From: Euglena gracilis
Taxonomy: Eukaryota; Euglenozoa; Euglenophyceae; Euglenales; Euglenaceae
DNA: 64,000 bases
Assembly (NCBI GenBank): GCA_900893395.1
Contig: CAAHFI011910589.1
Coordinates: forward strand, 1-64,000
Reading direction: 5' to 3'
Positions 30,112-42,094 of this stretch are shown piece after piece. Positions within the stretch are counted from its first letter, which is position 1. Every line of letters starts with the position of its first letter. A program made the translations under genes and the position numbers. Under the pieces are notes generated by a model that saw only the letters and a list, made by a program, of their open reading frames with translations, had not been told where the DNA came from and did not search any database.

Positions 30112-33100
30112 TATGAAAGTTCGAGTGGTTGACTCCGGCAGGTCATGGAAGAGAAGGACGCTGGAATAGGGTACTATATTATTCCAGACTGGATATACCC
30201 TGCACACGGGACAGTTTACATTTTTTCGGTTCACGGCACCCAAAATCACTCCAAGTCTCCCCCAATTTGCCCCACCGAGGTCTCAAACACTCTTTGGGAG
30301 GTGCTCCGTCCGTTTTGGGGAGTTTGTAGCACATTTTTTGGCCTTTGGGACCAATGGACGGGCTGCAGCGCAGTATATCCATGGTACCGTTTTGGCCCTA
30401 CGGGTGAGCAGCGCGACCACGGGCGCACCGTCGAAAAATGCGGGGGGCCTCGTGAAATTGGGGATGCAGGCCTTAAAATCAGCAGATTGTTGTTCTCGGA
30501 ACGTCCTCTATCGATCTGTGCTAAAATTTGTGGTGGGGGTCCTCGGTATGAAAGTTCGAGTGGTTGACTCCGGCAGGTCATGGAAGAGAAGGACGCTGGA
30601 ATAGGGTACTATATTATTCCAGACTGGATATACCCTGCACACGGGACAGTTTACATTTTTTCGGTTCACGGCACCCAAAATCACTCCAAGTCTCCCCAAT
30701 TTGCCCCACCGAGGTCTCAAACTCTTTGGGAGTGCTCCGTCCGTTTGGGGAGTTTGTAGCAATTTTTTTGGCCTTTGGGACCAATGGACGGGCTGCAGCG
30801 CAGTATATCCATGGTACCCGTTTTGGCACCCTACGGGTGAGCAGCGCGACACACGGGCGCACCGTCGAAAAATGCGGGGGGCCTCGTGAAATTGGGGGAT
30901 GCAGGCCTTAAAATCAGCAGATTGTTGTTCCTCGGAACGTCCTCTATCGATCTGTGCTAAAATTTTGTGGTGGGGTCCTCGGTATGAAAGTTCGAGTGGT
31001 TGACTCCGGCAGGTCATGGAAGAGAAGGACGCTGGAATAGGGTACTATATTATTCCAGACTGGATATACCCTGCACACGGGACAGTTTACATTTTTTCGG
31101 TTCACGGCACCCAAAATCACTCCAAGTCTCCCCAATTTGCCCCACCGAGGTCTCAAACACTCTTTGGGAGGTGCTCCGTCCGTTTTGGGGAGTTTGTAGC
31201 ACATTTTTTTGGCCTTTGGACCAATGGACGGGCTGCAGCGCAGTATATCCATGGTACCCGTTTTGGCACCTACGGGTGAGCAGCGCGACCACGGGCGCAC
31301 CGTCGAAAAATGCGGGGGGGCCTCGTGAAATTGGGGGATGCAGGCCTTAAAATCAGCAGATTGTTGTTCCTCGGAACGTCCTCTATCGATCTGTGCTAAA
31401 ATTTTGTGGTGGGGGTCCTCGGTATGAAAGTTCGAGTGGTTGACTCCGGCAGGTCATGGAAGAGAAGGACGCTGGAATAGGGTACTATATATTCCAGACT
31501 GGATATACCCTGCACACGGGACAGTTTACATTTTTTCGGTTCACGGCACCCAAAATCACTCCAAGTCTCCCCAATTTGCCCCACCGAGGTCTCAAACACT
31601 CTTTGGGAGGTGCTCCGTCCGTTTTGGGGAGTTTGTAGCACATTTTTTGGCCTTTGGGACCAATGGACGGGCTGCAGCGCAGTATATCCATGGTACCGTT
31701 TGGCACCCTACGGGTGAGCAGCGCGACCACGGGCGCACCGTCGAAAAATGCGGGGGCCTCGTGAAATTGGGGATGCAGGCCTTAAAATCAGCAGATTGTT
31801 GTTCCTCGGAACGTCCTCTATCGATCTGTGCTAAAATTTTGTGGTGGGGGTCCTCGGTATGAAAGTTCGAGTGGTTGACTCCGGCAGGTCATGGAAGAGA
31901 AGGACGCTGGAATAGGGTACTATATTATTCCAGACTGGATATACCCTGCACACGGGACAGTTTACATTTTTTCGGTTCACGGCACCCAAAATCACTCCAA
32001 GTCTCCCCCAATTTGCCCACCGAGGTCTCAAACACTCTTTGGGAGGTGCTCCGTCCGTTTTGGGGAGTTTGTAGCACATTTTTTTGGCCTTTGGGACCAA
32101 TGGACGGGCTGCAGCGCAGTATATCCATGGTACCCGTTTTGGCACCCTACGGTGAGCAGCGCGACCACGGGCGCACCGTCGAAAAATGCGGGGGCCTCGT
32201 GAAATTGGGGGATGCAGGCCTTAAAATCAGCAGATTGTTGTTCCTCGGAACGTCCTCTATCGATCTGTGCTAAAATTTGTGGTGGGGGTCCTCGTATGAA
32301 AGTTCGAGTGGTTGACTCCGGCAGGTCATGGAAGAGAAGGACGCTGGAATAGGGTACTATATTATTCCAGACTGGATATACCCTGCACACGGGACAGTTT
32401 ACATTTTTTCGGTTCACGGCACCCAAAATCACTCCAAGTCTCCCCAATTTGCCCACCGAGGTCTCAAACACTCTTTGGGAGGTGCTCCGTCCGTTTGGGA
32501 GTTTGTAGCACATTTTTTTGGCCTTTGGGACCAATGGACGGGCTGCAGCGCAGTATATCCATGGTACCCGTTTTGGCACCCTACGGTGAGCAGCGCGACC
32601 ACGGGCGCACCGTCGAAAAATGCGGGGGGCCTCGTGAAATTGGGGGATGCAGGCCTTAAAATCAGCAGATTGTTTTCCTCGGAACGTCCTCTATCGATCT
32701 GTGCTAAAATTTTGTGGTGGGGTCCTCGGTATGAAAGTTCGAGTGGTTGACTCCGGCAGGTCATGGAAGAGAAGGACGCTGGAATAGGGTACTATATTAT
32801 TCCAGACTGGATATACCCTGCACACGGACAGTTTACATTTTTCGGTTCACGGCACCCAAAATCACTCCAAGTCTCCCCCAATTTGCCCCACCGAGGTCTC
32901 AAACACTCTTTGGGAGGTGCTCCGTCCGTTTTGGGAGTTTGTAGCACATTTTTTGGCCTTTGGGACCAATGGACGGGCTGCAGCGCAGTATATCCATGGT
33001 ACCCGTTTTGGCACCCTACGGGTGAGCAGCGCGACCACGGCGCACCGTCGAAAAATGCGGGGGGCCTCGTGAAATTGGGGATGCAGGCCTTAAAATCAGC

Positions 33101-36100
33101 AGATTGTTGTTCCTCGGAACGTCCTCTATCGATCTGTGCTAAAATTTTGTGGTGGGGTCCTCGGTATGAAAGTTCGAGTGGTTGACTCCGGCAGGTCATG
33201 GAAGAGAAGGACGCTGGAATAGGGTACTATATTATTCCAGACTGGATATACCCTGCACACGGGACAGTTTACATTTTTTCGGTTCACGGCACCCAAAATC
33301 ACTCCAAGTCTCCCCCAATTTGCCCACCGAGGTCTCAAACACTCTTTGGGAGGTGCTCCGTCCGTTTTGGGGAGTTTGTAGCACATTTTTTTGGCCTTTG
33401 GGACCAATGGACGGGCTGCAGCGCAGTATATCCATGGTACCGTTTTGGCACCCTACGGTGAGCAGCGCGACCACGGGCGCACCGTCGAAAAATGCGGGGG
33501 CCTCGTGAAATTGGGGGATGCAGGCCTTAAAATCAGCAGATTGTTGTTCCTCGGAACGTCCTCTATCGATCTGTGCTAAAATTTTGTGGTGGGGTCCTCG
33601 GTATGAAAGTTCGAGTGTTGACTCCGGCAGGTCATGGAAGAGAAGGACGCTGGAATAGGGTACTATATTATTCCAGACTGGATATACCCTGCACACGGGA
33701 CAGTTTACATTTTTTCGGTTCACGGCACCCAAAATCACTCCAAGTCTCCCCCAATTTGCCCCACCGAGGTCTCAAACACTCTTTGGGAGGTGCTCCGTCC
33801 GTTTTGGGGAGTTTGTAGCACATTTTTTTGGCCTTTGGGACCAATGGACGGGCTGCAGCGCAGTATATCCATGGTACCCGTTTTGGCACCCTACGGGTGA
33901 GCAGCGACCACGGGCGCACCGTCGAAAAATGCGGGGGGCCTCGTGAAATTGGGGATGCAGGCCTTAAAATCAGCAGATTGTTGTTCCTCGGAACGTCCTC
34001 TATCGATCTGTGCTAAAATTTTGTGGTGGGGTCCTCGGTATGAAAGTTCGAGTGGTTGACTCCGGCAGGTCATGGAAGAGAAGGACGCTGGAATAGGGTA
34101 CTATATTATTCCAGACTGGATATACCCTGCACACGGGACAGTTTACATTTTTTCGGTTCACGGCACCCAAAATCACTCCAAGTCTCCCCCAATTTGCCCC
34201 ACCGAGGTCTCAAACACTCTTTGGGAGGTGCTCCGTCCGTTTTGGGGAGTTTGTAGCACATTTTTTGGCCTTTGGACCAATGGACGGGCTGCAGCGCAGT
34301 ATATCCATGGTACCCGTTTTGGCACCCTACGGGTGAGCAGCGCGACCACGGGCGCACCGTCGAAAAATGCGGGGGGCCTCGTGAAATTGGGGGATGCAGG
34401 CCTTAAAATCAGCAGATTGTTGTTCCTCGGAACGTCCTCTATCGATCTGTGCTAAAATTTGTGGTGGGGGTCCTCGGTATGAAAGTTCGAGTGGTTGACT
34501 CCGGCAGGTCATGGAAGAGAAGGACGCTGGAATAGGGTACTATATTATTCCAGACTGGATATACCCTGCACACGGGACAGTTTACATTTTTTCGGTTCAC
34601 GGCACCCAAAATCACTCCAAGTCCCCCAATTTGCCCCACGAGGTCTCAAACACTCTTTGGGAGGTGCTCCGTCCGTTTTGGGGAGTTTGTAGCACATTTT
34701 TTTGGCCTTTGGGACCAATGGACGGGCTGCAGCGCAGTATATCCATGGTACCCGTTTGGCACCCTACGGTGAGCAGCGCGACCACGGCGCACCGTCGAAA
34801 AATGCGGGGGGCCTCGTGAAATTGGGGGATGCAGGCCTTAAAATCAGCAGATTGTTGTTCCTCGAACGTCCTCTATCGATCTGTGCTAAAATTTGTGGTG
34901 GGGTCCTCGGTATGAAAGTTCGAGTGGTTGACTCCGGCAGGTCATGGAAGAGAAGGACGCTGGAATAGGGTACTATATTATTCCAGACTGGATATACCCT
35001 GCACACGGGACAGTTTACATTTTTTCGGTTCACGGCACCCAAAATCACTCCAAGTCTCCCCCAATTTGCCCCACCGAGGTCTCAAACACTCTTTGGGAGG
35101 TGCTCCGTCCGTTTTGGGGAGTTTGTAGCACATTTTTTTGGCCTTTGGGACCAATGGACGGGCTGCAGCGCAGTATATCCATGGTACCCGTTTTGGCACC
35201 CTACGTGACAGCGCGACCACGGCGCACCGTCGAAAATGCGGGGGGCCTCGTGAAATTGGGGGATGCAGGCCTTAAAATCAGCAGATTGTTGTTCCTCGGA
35301 ACGTCCTCTATCGATCTGTGCTAAAATTTTGTGGTGGGGGTCCTCGGTATGAAAGTTCGAGTGTTGACTCCGGCAGGTCATGGAAGAGAAGGACGCTGGA
35401 ATAGGGTACTATATTATTCCAGACTGGATATACCCTGCACACGGGACAGTTTACATTTTTTCGGTTCACGGCACCCAAAATCACTCCAAGTCTCCCCCAT
35501 TTGCCCCACCGAGGTCTCAAACACTCTTTGGGAGGTGCTCCGTCCGTTTGGGGAGTTTGTAGCACATTTTTTTGGCCTTTGGGACCAATGGACGGGCTGC
35601 AGCGCAGTATATCCATGGTACCGTTTTGGCACCCTACGGGTGAGCAGCGCGACCACGGCGCACGTCGAAAAATGCGGGGGGGCCTCGTGAAATTGGGGAT
35701 GCAGGCCTTAAAATCAGCAGATTGTTGTTCCTCGGAACGTCCTCTATCGATCTGTGCTAAAATTTTGTGGTGGGGTCCTCGGTATGAAAGTTCGAGTGGT
35801 TGACTCCGGCAGTCATGGAAGAGAAGGACGCTGGAATAGGGTACTATATTATTCCAGACTGGATATACCCTGCACACGGGACAGTTTACATTTTTTCGGT
35901 TCACGGCACCCAAAATCACTCCAAGTCTCCCCAATTTGCCCCACCGAGGTCTCAAACACTCTTTGGGAGGTGCTCCGTCCGTTTTGGGGAGTTTGTAGCA
36001 CATTTTTTTGGCCTTTGGGACCAATGGACGGGCTGCAGCGCAGTATATCCATGGTACCCGTTTGGCACCCTACGGTGAGCAGCGCGACCACGGGCGCACC

Positions 36101-37482
36101 GTCGAAAATGCGGGGGGCCTCGTGAAATTGGGGATGCAGGCCTTAAAATCAGCAGATTGTTGTTCCTCGGAACGTCCTCTATCGATCTGTGCTAAAATTT
36201 TGTGGTGGGGCCTCGGTATGAAAGTTCGAGTGGTTGACTCCGGCAGGTCATGGAAGAGAAGGACGCTGGAATAGGGTACTATATTATTCCAGACTGGATA
36301 TACCTGCACACGGACAGTTTCATTTTTCGGTTCACGCACCCAAAATCACTCAAGTCTCCCCAATTTGCCCACCGAGGTCTCAAACACTCTTTGGGAGGTG
36401 CTCCGTCCGTTTTGGGAGTTTGTAGCACATTTTTTTGGCCTTTGGGACCAATGGACGGGCTGCAGCGCAGTATACCATGGTACCCGTTTGGCACCCTACG
36501 GTGAGCAGCGCGACCACGGCGCACCGTCGAAAATGCGGGGGGCCTCGTGAAATTGGGGGATGCAGGCCTTAAAATCAGCAGATTGTTGTTCCTCGGAACG
36601 TCCTCTATCGATCTGTGCTAAAATTTGTGGTGGGTCCTCGGATGAAAGTTCGATGGTTGACTCCGGCAGTCATGGAAGAGAAGGACGCTGGAATAGGGTA
36701 CTATATTATTCCAGACTGGATATACCCTGCACACGGGACAGTTTACATTTTTTCGGTTCACGGCACCAAAATCACTCCAAGTCTCCCCAATTTGCCCACC
36801 GAGGTCTCAAACACTCTTTGGAGGTGCTCCGTCCGTTTTGGGGAGTTTGTAGCACATTTTTTTGGCCTTTGGACCAATGGACGGCTGCAGGCAGTATATC
36901 CATGGTACCCGTTTGGCACCCTACGGTGAGCAGCGCGACACGGCGCACCGTCGAAAAATGCGGGGGGCCTCGTGAAATTGGGGATGCAGGCCTTAAAATC
37001 AGCAGATTTGTTCCCGGAACGTCTCTATCGATCTGTGCTAAAATTTGTGGTGGGGGTCCTCGATGAAGTTGAGTGGTTGACTCCGGCAGGTCATGGAAGA
37101 GAAGGACGCTGGAATAGGTACTATATTATCCAGACTGGATATACCCTGCACACGGACAGTTTACATTTTTCGGTTCACGGCACCCAAAATCACTCCAAGT
37201 CTCCCCAATTGCCCACCGAGTCTCAAACACTCTTTGGAGTGCTCCGTCCGTTTGGGGAGTTTAGCACATTTTTTGTTTGGACCAATGGACGGGCTGCAGC
37301 GCAGTATATCCATGGTACCCGTTTTGGCACCCTACGGGTGAGCAGCGCGACCACGGGCGCACCGTCGAAAAATGCGGGGGGCCTCGTGAAATTGGGGATG
37401 CAGGCCTTAAAATCAGCAGATTGTTGTTCCTCGGAACGTCCTCTATCGATCTGTGCTAAAATTTTGTGGTGGGGGTCCTCGG
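30112..37482 (+). repeat. Indel-rich block of the satellite, 17 units
   Basis: Unit lengths are 435, 436, 440, 435, 437, 435, 435, 436, 438, 439, 433, 436, 435, 435, 422, 421 and 423 bp. All are shorter than the 443-bp consensus and the last three are worst. Nearly every difference is a lost base in a run (GGG to GG, CCC to CC, TTTT to TTT). Substitutions are rare, which is the usual signature of raw long-read error and not of decay of an old repeat. Confidence 0.88.
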
Positions 37483-38922
37483 TATGAAAGTTCGAGTGGT
37501 TGACTCCGGCAGGTCATGGAAGAGAAGGACGCTGGAATAGGGTACTATATTCCAGACTGGATATACCCTGCACACGGGACAGTTTACATTTTTTCGGTTC
37601 ACGGCACCCAAAATCACTCCAAGTCTCCCCCAATTTGCCCCACCGAGGTCTCAAACACTCTTTGGGAGGTGCTCCGTCCGTTTTGGGGAGTTTGTAGCAC
37701 ATTTTTTTGGCCTTTGGGACCAATGGACGGGCTGCAGCGCAGTATATCCATGGTACCCGTTTTGGCACCCTACGGGTGAGCAGCGCGACCACGGGCGCAC
37801 CGTCGAAAAATGCGGGGGCCTCGTGAAATTGGGGGATGCAGGCCTTAAAATCAGCAGATTGTTGTTCCTCGGAACGTCCTCTATCGATCTGTGCTAAAAT
37901 TTTGTGGTGGGGTCCTCGGTATGAAAGTTCGAGTGGTTGACTCCGGCAGGTCATGGAAGAGAAGGACGCTGGAATAGGGTACTATATTATTCCAGACTGG
38001 ATATACCCTGCACACGGGACAGTTTACATTTTTTCGGTTCACGGCACCCAAAATCACTCCAAGTCTCCCCCAATTTGCCCCACCGAGGTCTCAAACACTC
38101 TTTGGGAGGTGCTCCGTCCGTTTTGGGGAGTTTGTAGCACATTTTTTTGGCCTTTGGGACCAATGGACGGGCTGCAGCGCAGTATATCCATGGTACCCGT
38201 TTTGGCACCCTACGGGTGAGCAGCGCGACCACGGGCGCACCGTCGAAAAATGCGGGGGGGCCTCGTGAAATTGGGGATGCAGGCCTTAAAATCAGCAGAT
38301 TGTTGTTCCTCGGAACGTCCTCTATCGATCTGTGCTAAAATTTTGTGGTGGGGGTCCTCGGTATGAAAGTTCGAGTGGTTGACTCCGGCAGGTCATGGAA
38401 GAGAAGGACGCTGGAATAGGGTACTATATTATTCCAGACTGGATATACCCTGCACACGGGACAGTTTACATTTTTTCGGTTCACGGCACCCAAAATCACT
38501 CCAAGTCTCCCCCAATTTGCCCCACCGAGGTCTCAAACACTCTTTGGAGGTGCTCCGTCCGTTTTGGGGAGTTTGTAGCACATTTTTTTGGCCTTTGGGA
38601 CCAATGGACGGGCTGCAGCGCAGTATATCCATGGTACCCGTTTTGGCACCCTACGGGTGAGCAGCGCGACCACGGGCGCACCGTCGAAAAATGCGGGGGG
38701 GCCTCGTGAAATTGGGGGATGCAGGCCTTAAAATCAGCAGATTGTTGTTCCTCGGAACGTCCTCTATCGATCTGTGCTAAAATTTTGTGGTGGGGGTCCT
38801 CGGTATGAAAGTTCGAGTGGTTGACTCCGGCAGGTCATGGAAGAGAAGGACGCTGGAATAGGGTACTATATTATTCCAGACTGGATATACCCTGCACACG
38901 GGACAGTTTACATTTTTTCGGT
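37483..38922 (+). repeat. Right end of the satellite, returning to consensus
   Basis: Three units of 437, 442 and 442 bp restore near-consensus sequence after the noisy block. They are followed by a unit truncated after about 119 bp. Confidence 0.9.
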
Positions 38923-39104
38923 ACCCGTTTGTGGACCGGCAAAAGCCCAGATGCTGGGAAAAATTGGTGGAAAAAATCCCCGATTTTTCTTTGAAAATAA
39001 GTCCAAAATTTATTAAAAATTTTGTATTATGTGGAAAACACCAAAACAGGAAAAAAGGGCAGTGTGCTCAAAGGTGAGGGGAAAAGGCGTTTTGCGCACT
39101 TTGG
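38923..39104. other. Array-edge spacer
   Basis: AT-rich sequence between the truncated last satellite unit and the diverged fragment. It has short A- and T-runs and no convincing coding frame. Confidence 0.6.
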
Positions 39105-39206
39105 TATTACTCCAGAATGGATATACCCTGCACACGGGTCAGTTTACTTTTTTCCGGTTCACGGCACCCAAAATCACTCCAAGTCCCCACCGAGGTCTCA
39201 AACACT
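39105..39206 (+). repeat. Diverged satellite fragment beyond the array edge
   Basis: This segment matches about unit positions 65-180 in the same orientation as the array. It has scattered substitutions and an internal deletion of about 14 bp in the C-rich part. It lies 182 bp past the end of the array; the DNA between is AT-rich and not satellite. It is clearly older than the array copies. Confidence 0.85.
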
Positions 39207-39791
39207 ACCCTGCTTCTTGTTCTTGGCTTCGTAGAGGGCCTTGCGATGAGTGTTGCGGGTGCCGCCTGCAGTTCTGTTCGACAACCACCAAACTTCTCGA
39301 GGCCTTTGGCCCCACCTCGTCCAACATGAAGTTGGTCTCCTCTGGCTCTTCGGCCCTTGCCTGGGTCTTCTCCTCGGGTGACTCCTGCAAGTCGGTGGCT
39401 TCCACGGCCGTCGCAATGGCGAAGTCAGAGTCAGCTTGTCCGCTACCTAGGGTGTGGCTTCCGACGTCGGAAGCTCAATTTCTCGTAAGAGTAAGAAGGC
39501 CAGGAGCCAAAATGCTGGGCAGGGTACAAATAAGGCCTTCAAAAAGGCCACTACGCTGTTCTGGAAAAGCTTCTTTGATGCTTTGCCTGTCAACCAACGT
39601 GTTCCATTGAACTTGAACCCAGCTTATAACATAGCGATGACGACGTTCTTCACCAGGTTGTGCAGCATTCTTAGCTGCTCCAAGTTGAAAATGAACTCGG
39701 CACAGGTGGTCTGAAGCTTTGAAGCACTCCCTCCACGGTGAGCTTGTTTCTCCACTTCCAATGCAGATGAATAGCTCCTGGTTTGTTTCAT
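39205..39791 (-). pseudogene. Unrecognised coding-like region with interruptions
   Basis: On the minus strand an ATG at 39791-39789 opens a frame of 55 codons (it begins MKQTRSYSS and runs through CAEFIFNLEQLRMLHNLV) that meets a TAA at 39626-39624. The same frame stays open beyond the stop to about 39441 with protein-like composition, including KASKKLFQNSVVAFLKALF. A different frame then takes over and ends at 39205 with an acidic, Glu- and Pro-rich tail. The pieces read like one protein of roughly 190 residues cut by one stop and one frame change. These could be true lesions, an unrecognised small intron, or homopolymer errors like those in the neighbouring satellite. I do not recognise the family. 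Its stop end meets the diverged satellite fragment. Confidence 0.35.
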
Positions 39792-39886
39792 GTTGAATGG
39801 CTTCTTGGTGCTTGTTTATTCTTGTTGTTATTGGCATGTAAACTTTGATAGCTTTCCTCTATAGCGTAGCATGGCAGGTCTATGCG

Positions 39887-40066
39887 TCACAGCCAACTAC
39901 CGGCGCAAAAAGCAGTAAGAATATCCGAGACAAAAAAACAAAGGACACATCCGGCGAGAATATTGCAATATGAATAATGCAGAGTGGACGTAACAATAGT
40001 CCAATGTAGCAGCATGATGATAGTGTGCACTTTGTTGCAGAATGTTCTTTCGACCTTTCGTCGGAA
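39887..40066 (-). CDS. Probable terminal exon, unknown protein
   Basis: A T-rich 3' splice site (TTTTCTTTTTCAG) is followed on the minus strand by 59 in-phase codons and TGA. The peptide begins FRRKVERTFCNKVHTIIM and then turns hydrophobic and Cys-rich, suggesting one or two membrane segments. No upstream exon could be assigned. The DNA between it and the recombinase gene (40067-40304) shows no clear partner, so this may belong to a separate gene or be an alternative 3' exon. A second frame across the same bases is also open, so the frame choice is not secure. Confidence 0.35.
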   Translation of the reverse strand, partial: FRRKVERTFCNKVHTIIMLLHWTIVTSTLHYSYCNILAGCVLCFFVSDILTAFCAGSWL

Positions 40067-40304
40067 CTGAAAAAGAAAACTGGTGTCGGGGTAGGATACT
40101 TTGCCATGAGAAGTTGTCCACCTGCCGTGGAATGCTTTTCACATGGACAGAGAAGCAGGTGAAAAATTGGACCACTGCTCACTTTGCATTTGCCCAAATT
40201 TGTTCACGTAAAACCGTAAAACCGTCCCCGCCCCCCAATTGCAAAACACGCAGAACAAGATATCGCAAGGTCCACTGGCTCAGGATCCAATCTCGGATTA
40301 GACC

Positions 40305-42094
40305 TCACTCGCACTGCGAAGCGACGTGCTCATACATCTGGAGAGAGAAATTCAGAACATGATTTGTCCGTAACTAGAAGCAGAATACGATACGAGGAGG
40401 GTGTGAATTTAGCCTCTTTCTCACAATGCTGACAAGGGGATAAGCACCTGATCGAAGGATCGCTTCTGGTGATGCACTCGCGTGTACACCCTCTTTAATG
40501 AGCTCTTGCTTGTCATCATTGCGGTCGACAAGAACTCCATGTTCTCATCCCGGGGTTATGATCCATGAAGTCTGATGGTTTTTTATAAAAGTTGGAACAC
40601 AAAGAAGCACACACACACACACACCAGAGGAGAAAATTCTTCGGAGTGTCTGCAGATTTCCGTCTCTGCCAGTAACCTCCTTGAATGCTGACTTGAAATA
40701 CTTTGAAAAACTGTTTGCATCGAAAGAGACCAAGTTTTTCGGGTTGAGGAACACGCTGTCGTGGCGAATGACAAACTCACGTGCCAGCCATTGCCTTACT
40801 TCCAACCAGTGCTGCAACAAGGAGCGCAAAACACCCTTCACAGGAATCGTGACCGTCCCTGAGAACAGAGAAAGCTAGCTGTGTTATGTGTTGCAATAAA
40901 AGGATGGAGCACCTGTTGAACGTGCTGTTTTCTGGCTTCTGATAACCAGATTCAGTGAGGATTCAGACGCCTTCAAAAAATCTGGAAAGGTGGCATTATA
41001 GCGGAGAGAATAGATCAAGTAACACACTTCCAACCGAGTTATCGTGGAGCTGCAGGTCTCTGACAGAGATTTTTTCTCCATTCGAGTGAACTGTTGACGT
41101 GCCCACCCCCATTCTGGGTCGGTATCTTTGAAGAGGGGTACTTTACCTGCACCATTGCGGTAAGGTACTTTAAAAAATGACTCAAATTTGAAAAAGGGAA
41201 CAAAAGTCAGCCCTCTGGGCATGGGTGCAAGCAACACTGGGTCGCCAAAAAAGAACCTCTGGTCCCAGAATGGCTTTCCACGAACTGGGCAGCAGAGCAC
41301 TTGGAAGGCCACAAGTGTCAAGCCTTGCACACGAATTGCGTATAACTCAGATAAGTTTTGATCCAGGGAGTCCAGAAGTGATTGTACCCTCGCAGACACA
41401 AGAACTGCAATCTCACGATAAGTTGGAAGTTCCATGCTGTCATATCGTGAGCCATATTTTTTGTCAAACGAGTCTGTGAGGTTCTTGGACAAACTTTGTA
41501 AACTTAACAAGAACGCCGATGACTCGTACCCTTCCCGACTGAGTGGCGGTACCTTTTCTGAACAGAAGTACCAACGACCAAAGGTGGCAATGTTCAGCAC
41601 CTGCCGCAGAAGTCGGTTGAAATAGTGAGAAAAAATGCAAACCTGGGAGGAAGCGTATTTGGCCTTTCCGCCTTTGGATAGAATAAATCCAGCAAAAGCG
41701 TGTACCTTCCCGGTTGTGAGTGTAGAACCCACTGTCGCAACCTCCCCTTGGCCCAGCGCCCATTGAAGGAACCGGCGGATTGTGCCGGCGACCTGCCGCG
41801 CTGACTCCAGAGATAACGCGCGCCAAGGCCGGCTGCTCTCAAAAGCCGATGTGGACCACCTAATAAAGGAGCCCTCCCATTCGCTTTGAAAACCTGAGGG
41901 GCAAGCAAAAAAAAAGCTATAAGAACGAGAAAGCGAGAAGAGTCAAACCACACACGGCAGAGTTTAGAGTTTCCTGCTCGAATCACCCTCCTCTTCTGCG
42001 AAGATAGTTTACGCGATTCTTCTGCTTCTGCCTCCGCGCTTTGGCCATGGTGGAGAGTGCGGCTTTCCCTCTTCCCCTCCCTTTTCCTGCGCAT
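40305..42094 (-). CDS. Tyrosine recombinase (phage-integrase fold), five exons
   Basis: Minus-strand exons 42094-42013, 41893-40913, 40858-40623, 40543-40448 and 40337-40305 join in phase to 476 codons including TGA. Introns are 119, 54, 79 and 110 nt, with GT-AG ends and mostly pyrimidine-rich acceptors (for example TTTGCTTGCCCCTCAG). The N-terminus is basic (MRRKREGKRES), followed by a helical core-binding-like region (about 35-120). The catalytic domain shows the family's spaced residues: box I Arg in CPVRGKP (about 232), a beta-strand Lys in SQKTARSTG (349), box II Arg in LQTLRRIF (427) and the nucleophile Tyr in SLKRVY (453). The usual box II His is Gln, and the His/Trp before the Tyr is not conserved. 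Arg-Tyr spacing is 26, about 6 short of the family norm. The third intron starts in a GT microsatellite, so its donor may lie a few codons further on. An upstream in-frame ATG at 42145 is an alternative start. Such enzymes cut and rejoin DNA through a 3'-phosphotyrosine. It could be a Crypton-type transposon gene or a host-adopted recombinase; no element ends were found. Confidence 0.7.
40608..40624. repeat. (AC)n microsatellite in a recombinase intron
   Basis: About eight AC repeats lie on the plus strand. They read as GTGTGT on the coding strand directly at the donor of the third intron, which makes the exact donor ambiguous: several GT positions keep the frame. Confidence 0.85.

Larger units (their letters stand above)
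1..38922 (+). repeat. 443-bp satellite tandem array, 88 full units plus a truncated one
   Basis: Head-to-tail copies of one unit fill the first 38.9 kb. With 3541-3983 as reference unit (position 1 = 3541), the unit has a T6 run at 110-115, a T7 run at 223-229, a perfect 6-bp hairpin at 276-298 and a G7 run at 335-341. Every copy has the same orientation. Because 443 is not a multiple of three, no frame runs through successive units; the 66-, 81- and 88-codon ORFs seen in each copy recur only because the units are alike. I find no tRNA, 5S rRNA or U-snRNA signature in the unit. The last copy starts at 38804 and breaks at unit position 119, where the sequence passes into a GTACCCGTTT stretch also found inside the unit (274-282), so microhomology may have made the edge. 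The left end lies outside the window. Confidence 0.97.

Noticed and set aside
1-38922. Hundreds of 60-240 codon ORFs on both strands of the satellite array.
   Set aside because: They repeat once per unit in several frames at once, end at fixed places because 443 is not a multiple of three, and have no splice or start context. Longer ones (for example 35308-36024 on the minus strand) arise only from homopolymer losses that join frames.
39624-39626. TAA read as glutamine (ciliate-like genetic code).
   Set aside because: Rests on a single codon in a doubtful gene. The recombinase frame of over 470 codons contains no internal TAA or TAG.
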